From: Bolinopsis microptera
Taxonomy: Eukaryota > Ctenophora > Tentaculata > Lobata > Bolinopsidae
DNA length: 64,000 nucleotides
Direction of reading: 5' to 3'
Assembly: GCF_026151205.1 (NCBI RefSeq)
Contig: NC_087084.1
Span: 11,373,453-11,437,452 of the forward strand
A model generated the notes under the pieces. That model saw only the letters and a list, made by a program, of their open reading frames with translations, ran no database searches and was not told where the DNA came from. The translations under genes were made by a program, and so were the position numbers. Below, one piece after another: positions 39,601 through 48,600 of this stretch. The stretch's first letter is position 1, and each line of letters begins with the position of its first letter.

Positions 39601-42600
39601 GAAGCTACAAAACTAACCGGTTCGCCACGGCAGGCTTGTGGTTTTGCACTTTCACCGACAGGACCATCATTCCCATTAGCCCCGGCTACTCCTTCGAATC
39701 CCCTGATCCCTTGCTCTCCTGAAGAAAGATCAAGCTGTGAATTTACTATCTTACGTTTAAAAAATATTACAATTACTCGTTATGTATCCGGATTTGGACA
39801 ATGAGGTATGTCAGGAACTAATAACTGAAACTTACTAAACCTTAAAACCTGACTAAAAATAGATAAAACGTACTGAAACTAATTAAACAGAATAACCGAA
39901 ACTTACCGGGAATACCGACTGGTCCTTCAATTCCTTCAATGCCCTGAATGCCCTTAGCTCCCTGTAGTCCTTTTGCGCCTTGGTCTCCAGCGTCTCCTTG
40001 CTCACCATCAGCTCCATCATTACCAGGCTCTCCCTTGGATCCACTAGCACCTTTTTCTCCTTCAACTCCTTGGTCTCCTTCGTCTCCATTTTCGCCATCA
40101 GGACCAGTCTCACCTTGAGCTCCGGCTTCTCCGTTAGGTCCTTGTTCTCCTTGGGCTCCAGCGTCTCCGTCGGTTCCTGGTTGTCCCTTAGCACCAGCTT
40201 CTCCCTGAAATAACACGTTTAATACCTCTATGATGCTACCTTGGTTAGATTGATTGGAACTTCTGAGAAAACAGAAACCTTTTAGTTGACAGTGTTCCTA
40301 GTATCATAATGTTCTAGAATAAAGTCCTGAATACTAACGAGCTATAAACATGTTAGTAACTCTAACAACCTTGTAAAACAATGATACATTATAAAGTAAA
40401 CACGCTACCTGTTCGCCCGGTTCTCCGGTGGATCCAGGTTCTCCCTTGGATTCGTGGCCATCTGGACCTTCATCACCCTCTTCTCCATCGGCACCAGCAT
40501 CACCAGGGTCTCCAACTGCACCCTTAGCTCCCTTGAAACCAGTAGATCCGGGGAATCCGTTCATACCATTTTCTCCTGGTGGACCTTCTTCTCCTTGTTC
40601 ACCTGGCCGAACGTTTTAATTCAAAAATCACATACGTGCAGCCTATAGAAATGGCTTTTAAGTGAATACCTTAAAGTATATAGTGAACACGAGGGATGAA
40701 ACACACAGCAGGAATAATGGCAGTCAGAGCGGTGATATATTGTTTTAATACTTTCAGCACTACTATATAACAAATAATTTGAGGAAACCATGTAAATTGT
40801 AACCAATTTTAATGCTGTCATGGGGTGGCAAGTACCCATACATCGTGGTCCGGTAGTTTCATTGCGTCATAATATAGTAATATGACTCTTACCCTTGGCT
40901 CCAGCCTCTCCGGATGAGCCTTGTGCTCCATCGTCTCCATCTGGGCCTTGCTCTCCCACAGCTCCTTGATCTCCAGTTGGACCCTGGGGTCCTTGTGCTC
41001 CAATATCACCAGGTTCTCCTACTGCACCCTTTGCTGCATTTTCACCATCGTCTCCTGAAGGAGATATCTGGTTATCAAAAGTAAAAATATAATAAAAATA
41101 TATGCGCCCGACATTTTATTGATCATAGTTTTTATACAATTTTTTATCTTTTACCTAGTAATTTAATTGGTTGTCCAACTAACTGTTTTCCACTCGAGAC
41201 GATGATCGAAAACATCATGAAACATTTTTGAAATTTTCAAATAATTTCCTACTAACCATCAGGTCCCTGAGCACCCTGGGGTCCAAGAGGTCCCTTATCA
41301 CCCTCAGCTCCTTCATCACCCTGAGGTCCCTGGGCTCCTTTGTCTCCATTGCTTCCGGGTTCTCCTTGATCTCCTTGGTCTCCTTGGTCTCCGACAGATC
41401 CAGGATTACCAATTTGTCCCTTTTCTCCTTGATCTCCATCAGGTCCGTTATCTCCTTCACCACCGTCTTCACCAGGGTTACCAGCTTCTCCTTGAGCTCC
41501 TTGGTCGCCCTGAACAAGACCAGTTGGGTAAATATTTATAATAGGAACTGAGTGAGTTCGGACAGATAGAATTTAAAAGTAGACAGGAAATTAAAGTAGC
41601 TGAATTGAAAACGAAGACACTTCACGTACCCACACTCACAGACGGCTGGCTTCTCAATAGCACAAATTGTTTACATTCTTTATTCTTTTTGTGACGCAGG
41701 CAAATTTGTTTATTGCGCGGTTCGCGGTGCTCGTAAATGAAATGGAATAGACTGACACTTTTAAAAGTTACTGTAAGATAACTTACCGCGCTATAAAATA
41801 ATTAAGTTTATTGTAAAAGAACGAAGTTTGCAAACTAAAAAGTGAAGCCAATCATCATTGTACGTAGATTAGGTTCCAATTTACGATTTGCTTGAGATTC
41901 AACCGCAGCTTGTTTATTGTAAGTTTATTGTAAAAGATTTGTGACAGCATTTTAAAATATGTGATGTTGACAAAAGTTTCAAACTCTTTGATGGACGATT
42001 CCCTTTTAGTAGGCTTTTTTCACATTTTGGACCATACAATATATAATTAAACAATACACACGCTCACCGCACACTCCTAACATTATTTAGCTATTTAATT
42101 TAGTTATGTAGCTAATTTAATTCACAATCATTGAATATAATGATTGTTTTTGTATTGGTCAGCACTCAGCATAATAAGGTTTAAAATCGAATTTGCTTCG
42201 GCGTTCAACATATAATTGATACTTTTACAAATGCATAATATATTTGTTAGCTTCTTCCAGTCAGTGATTTTTGTAAAGCATGATTCGAAGTAAAAAAGTT
42301 AACCAAAAGCAGGACTGAAAAAGTCTCCGTCAAATTTTTTCTCAGAAAATTCAAAAGGTTCAAGAATTCAAACGTACAGGATACTTATTTACGTTTTATG
42401 TAATTTTTGAACTGATGGGACTGTTTACGACATTTTGCAGAAGCATTAAAATTTCACTTTTTGTAAAACAATTTATTCAAATAAAAACTTTATAAGTAAA
42501 AGTTATGATACAATTCATTTAGAAAATGAAATCAATTACTACAATAATCAATGATCTAACCATGTTTTCAAACAGCCAATTCATCAAATAAATTACAAAA

Positions 42601-45600
42601 TTAATGGATTTCGTTACTCATTATCCAATATCCACGTTATCCTGCCCCATAACCCTCAGCACCTCATATGTTAGTCACCGCCCAGATTTTTTGCCGTCGA
42701 TAGAAACCGATTTAACGTTAAGAAGGGAGTCAGGATTAATATCAGGTTATGATTATAAGTTAGGTAAAATGCTAGGATTGTTGTAACAGAAAGAGATTAT
42801 GGTGGAGTTATTTGGGCAGGACAGTGTTAACCCATGGCTATTAGTATTACCTTGATTCATCTATAAATGTAGTTATACAAAGTTGTACTATCAACAACTT
42901 TATTTTAACAACAAATAATTACAACGTACTCCACAGTGACATTGCATTTGAAGGATCGCATACGATTGTTACCTAAAAACATCCTAAACCCAATGTACGT
43001 CCCCAGCTATACAATAATACAAAAATAATGTATTCGAAATATTGCAAATATTCCGAACAGTTGGATTATTCCAGTTTTCAAAGTTACAATGATCCTGACT
43101 CGTTACGATTGTTGAACCCTATTTTAACAGTAGTTTTGATCTAGAGGAACCTTTTCTTTCGCGATGGTAGTTTCTTGGCGCACACTGCACATCTCGAAAG
43201 GCCCTCATTCTGAATTTCGTCCAGTCCGTTGTAAATCCTTCCCATGCCAAACATTCCTGGAATAGGATCCTTCTTGGCAGCGAGCCAGTAATCGAGGTTG
43301 TTAACATAATAGGAGCACATACCCCTCCCAACACACTCTATAAAGGATGGAAGGAAGAAGTTCTCCATACAACTGCCAACAGATCCCAGGTCCTGTCCTC
43401 CTCCCACACCACCACCTCCAGTTACCATCAGGTAACTGTACCCGGCCCAAAGTCGCTCCCAGTTGGCGGGGCACTCTGGGATCTCGTTACTGTAGCTGTG
43501 ACGAGCCATGGAGTATTGGGTCCCAGAGCAGACAGCACATCTACTGATGTACGGTAGGATATCCTCCTCTGTCTTCAGGGGAGCCATGGCTTTTATGTCG
43601 TCCTGACCGTTGGTAGTCAGCCAGAATGACTTGTCCGTTCTAGAGCCATGCTGGCACACGTTTCGGGAGCCACACTGCAAGAAGGGCATCACTTGGAACT
43701 CCTCCATGCAACTGCCAACTCCTCCCAGATCCTGGTTCAAGCCGTAGCCTTGGGATTCGAAGTACACTAAACTATAGCCGCTGTAGAGCTCGACCCAGTT
43801 GGGAGGACAGGATGGTACCCGGTCAGTTTGGGAGTGCCTGGCTATGATATGGGTGTCACACGTGCATGGGAACTCCTGGAACCCACAATCACCACCACAG
43901 GACCCCGTTCCTCCTGGCTTGCCGTCTCTCCCACCCTCTCCTTTCTGTCCCTTAGACCCGTCAATACCTGATCTTCCTGAGGCTCCCTTCATACCAGGTA
44001 GACCGTAGTTACCAGGATTACCAGGATTACCTTGCTTTCCATCTCTTCCTAGCTGGCCGGCTTGTCCAGCGTCTCCCTGGATACCCTGTTTTCCTTCCGG
44101 ACCTTGAGGTCCAACACGTCCCTGAGGTCCAGCGGGTCCCATTTCACCCTTTTCACCCCTAGCACCTTTTATACGCTCACCAGCCGCAGCACCGTCACCT
44201 CCTCCACCATCGCCTTTTCTCACTCCGATGAAAGGATCTTCAGTAGGAGAGGTATCACAAGTAGCCGGACACATACCAGGCTCCCCTTTGTCTCCAAAGC
44301 CTCCTTTCATTCCGGCTGGTCCAGGCAGTCCAATTGGTCCAATTTGACCCATTTGACCCTTTTGTCCCTGAAAAATCGTTAGTCAATGTAAATGTGCTTG
44401 GTTTGCAACTAATTTAAGGTTTGTAGAAGACGTTGATTTGTAAAAAAGGAAGCTTCAAAAGCACGAAGTAGACTATCTGGAAAGATAGAAAAGTCGCAAA
44501 GACGAGTTCGTACCGGAAGACCATTGATACCGTCCACTCCAGGAGCACCATTTGCTCCATCTCTACCAGGATACCCATCGTTGCCGGCATCTCCATCCCG
44601 GCCGTTTCTTCCTGGATCACCTTTAGTTCCGATCTCACCAGCTTTACCCTTACTACCAGGCGTTCCTGGAAGTCCTTGTCGGCCTACTCCGTCTTTTCCG
44701 CCTTCTCCTTTATATCCTCGAGGTCCTAGACTTCCCTTTTGTCCTTTAATTCCAGGTTGACCCGGCAATCCCTAAAAACCGGTCAGGAATTTATTTAATT
44801 GGCATTGTAAGAAGAAACTAAGTTATCTGATCAAAGTTTTCATTCAGTTCTAAGAAATATAATGTCATGGAACGTGTCTATATTTTCTAAAAGAGAAATA
44901 TAACGAAAACTATAATGTACTTACCACTTTTCCCTCAGGACCTTCAGCGCCATCCGCACCTGGAAGACCTCCTTGTCCAGGATTCCCATCACTCCCAGGG
45001 TCACCAACCTCTCCAAGACTTCCCTTTTCACCTCTAAGACCAGCTTTACCCATTTCTCCTTTCTCTCCCTGTGCACCAGGAGGTCCTATAACACCGGGCC
45101 CTTCGCTACCTCCTGGAGACCCACGTTCTCCCTTGATACCTTTGAGACCCTGAATACCGGGGAACCCGGGCACACCTGCCTCTCCTTTTCGTCCTCCAGG
45201 CCCATCTTTTCCGTCATTACCCTGCTGTCCTGGAGCTCCTTGTTGTCCGAGACTTCCAGTAGGTCCACGAGGTCCGGGTTGTCCGGGACTACCATTTTGT
45301 CCATTCCGTCCATCCGCACCTGGATATCCCCTTTCTCCATCAACACCGCCATCACCTTTTGTTCCTTTAGCTCCTGGGACACCGGGAAATCCTGGGTTCC
45401 CCTTCATGCCAATGTCTCCTCGAGCACCCTTAGACCCAAGTGCACCGTTACTACCGTCTTTGCCGTTAGACCCAGTTAAACCCTGAGGTCCAGGTTGCCC
45501 CGGATTTCCTGGTGGACCAGTTATGCTCTGGCCCGGTAAACCATTTGATCCTTCAGATCCACGATCTCCCTTTGCACCAGCTCGACCATCTTGTCCTCCT

Positions 45601-48600
45601 ATTCCTTTTGGACCCGGAATTCCCGGGATTCCCTGAGGTCCCACGTCACCAGGGGTGCCGTCTTTTCCAGAGGCTCCGGTTGCTCCGTTTACTCCATTCA
45701 AACCTTGACCTCCTTTCATACCAGGATCTCCTTTTTGCCCCTGTGGTCCAGCTGCCCCACTACCACCAGTGTCTCCCTTTCGACCGTTAGCTCCGGCTTT
45801 TCCATCATTTCCTGGGATTCCAGGTCTACCAGGTTCACCTCCAAGTCCCTTCATTCCCGGTATTCCTGTTAACCCGTTCTCTCCTTTTTTACCAGAGGAA
45901 CCGTCCATTCCTCGTGGGCCTTGAAGACCCTGGGTCCCATCAGATCCACTATCTCCTTTTTGTCCTTTACCGCCGATGGCTCCTTTTAGCCCATCAGTTC
46001 CTGGTTCTCCAGGGACACCACGAGGACCAGGGATGAACACTTCATTCTCTTTCACGTTGCGTCCAGGGACACCCGGTTCACCCTGCAAGTTCAAACACAT
46101 GAGTCGTAGCTTGGTTAATATCTAAGCTGTGCTTCAAAGAAAGTCCCCGCAAGTGATGCTGCTCACACAGTAACAAAATAACATAACGAATATCATGTCA
46201 GTTAAGTTACTGACGAAATTCATCCACAAAAGTAGCGTATCATGATACGAAACATTTTCGAAACAAGAACACGAAACAAACGAAATTCAGCTACATTGGT
46301 AACCTATCAAACAAAATTCAGCTACATTGGTAGCCTATCAAACGAATTCAGCTACAGTGGTAGCCTATCAAACGAAATTCGGCTAAATTGGTAGCTTATC
46401 AAACGAGTTCAGCTACAGTGGTAGCTTATAAAACAAATTCAGCTACATTGGTAGCCTATCAAACGAAATTCAGCTACATTGGTAGCCTATCAAACGAATT
46501 CAGCTACATTGGTAACCTATCAAACGAATTCAGCTACATTGGTAACCTATCAAACGAAATTCAGCTACATTGGAAGCCTATCAAACTATTTCAGCTACAT
46601 TGGTAGCCGATAAAATAAAAATATTTGCAGTGATAGCCTATCAAATGATATTCGGCTATATAGGCAGCTTTTTTGTATATCTAAGAAATTTTTGCTGTCA
46701 AATGCCCATACATGTATTAAAAGCTGCTAATCTACGAAAAAATCTTATTCTAAAATAATTCTTTGACGCACTCAGACTTATTCAGTATTCACGGCACTCA
46801 GTATACTGACAATAAGTTAAAATGCTTCACGTAAAACCAACAAACGAATAGGGAGCATTTAAAACACGACCGAAACTTACAGTGGCGCCCTGTTCTCCCT
46901 TGATGCTTTCGCCGGCTTCTCCTTTTTCTCCTTGGTCTCCTTGAGGTCCCTGGGGACCTTCAGGTCCCTCGGGTCCCTGTTCTCCTTGGGGTCCTTGGTC
47001 TCCTGGGGCACCATCAGCTCCGTTTTGTCCAGGCTGACCTGATTCTCCTTGACCACCTGAAAAGATTAATCATTAGATATCAAGCTTTTAAATAAACTGC
47101 ACTGTAAGTATCGACATTGTCAATCAAAATGTTTCGACGTGTTCATGACTTCAAAAAAAACTTTATCAATGGTCTTAAAGCAAAAAAACAAAACTTATGA
47201 TAATTCAGTACATCAATAACACACCTTTTCCTCCGGGAACTCCGGGAAGTCCCTCAGCTCCTTCCTGACCAGGTTCTCCAGGCTCACCAGTCTGTCCAAC
47301 CTCTCCGGATTCACCAATGTCTCCTTTTTCTCCAGTGGGACCTTGGGGACCTTGTTCTCCTGGACTACCGTCCTGTCCTGGCACACCATTGGAACCTGGG
47401 TTTCCATTTTCTCCATTCTTGCCACTCTCACCGGTGGGTCCTTGGTCTCCTTCATCACCAGCATCTCCCTTGGCTCCTTGTTCTCCAACATCTCCGTTAT
47501 TACCTGCGTCTCCTTGAGGTCCCTTGGAACCTGGAGTTCCTGGTAAACCATCTTGTCCAGAATCTCCCTGAATTCCCGCGGGTCCTTGAGCTCCTTGAGG
47601 TCCTTGGTCTCCCTTTTGTCCAATTTCACCAACATCTCCGTTGGCTCCATCGTTACCGTTTTGTCCATCAGATCCGGGGTTTCCAGCGTCTCCCTTAGGT
47701 CCCTCCTCACCAACAGCTCCTTGATCTCCCTTAAGTCCTTGAGGTCCCTCATCTCCGTCGACACCATTTAATCCGGGGACACCAGCATCACCTTCAGGTC
47801 CATCTTCTCCATTGGCTCCTTGTGCACCCTTATCTCCAGGAGCACCAGGGGGTCCGTTGTTTCCGCTCATGCCTACTTCTCCTTTGGGTCCTTCAGCACC
47901 GTCTTGACCGACTTCTCCCTTGGCACCATCCTCACCAGATGCACCATCGGTTCCATCAACACCGTTATCTCCATCAACACCGTTTTCGCCATCACTACCA
48001 GTCTCTCCTTTGTCTCCTGCTTCTCCTTGGTTTCCCTTGGCTCCAGCAACTCCGGGAAGACCTACAAAAATGCAACATTGTTTTATCTGCGCATAAATTC
48101 AGATACAGAACCATCTTAAATCGAATGATAAACTGGAAAGCGATAACAACTTAAATTGGTTAAATTACAAAGGCAATTATACTTAAAGAATACTGAACGT
48201 CAATATTTATTAACCTTCAAGTCCTTGATCTCCCTTTTGTCCCTGATCTCCTGCAGGTCCCTCGGGTCCTTTTAAGCCATCAGCACCATCGTTACCGTCT
48301 ACACCGTTAGCGCCATCAGCTCCAGGTTCACCTGTGGCTCCATTTTCTCCTTGTTCTCCCTTTGCTCCAGGATTTCCGTCACGGCCGTTAGCTCCATCTG
48401 AGCCGTTCTCACCTGGCTCACCAGTAGCTCCAACAGCACCGGCCTCACCTGAAAAAATACGTTAACAACTTTTCTTTCATAGTGTTTAAATTCAAGAAAA
48501 TACTTGGAAAGAAGCAAGAAAATGTATACTATCGCAAATATAAAATGAATTATTGCGGAGTTTAAAACATACCTTGTGCTCCTTCGTCACCGGGCACTCC

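Larger units (their letters stand above)
41510..46880 (-). other. Intron 10 of gene D, containing a nested collagen gene
   Basis: This intron is 5371 bp long, against 134 bp for the matching intron of gene B (31658-31791). It is phase 0, with donor ACT|GTAAGT after exon 10 and a TTGTTCAG acceptor before exon 11. It contains, in transcriptional order, a 30-31-bp satellite, the nested collagen gene, that gene's candidate polyadenylation signal, about 1 kb of AT-rich sequence, and a copy of an NC1 intron segment. Confidence 0.8.

Noticed and set aside
46388-46758. Plus-strand frames with [10 protein letters not shown]-type repeats
   Set aside because: They are direct translations of the 30-31-bp satellite array and change frame between units.
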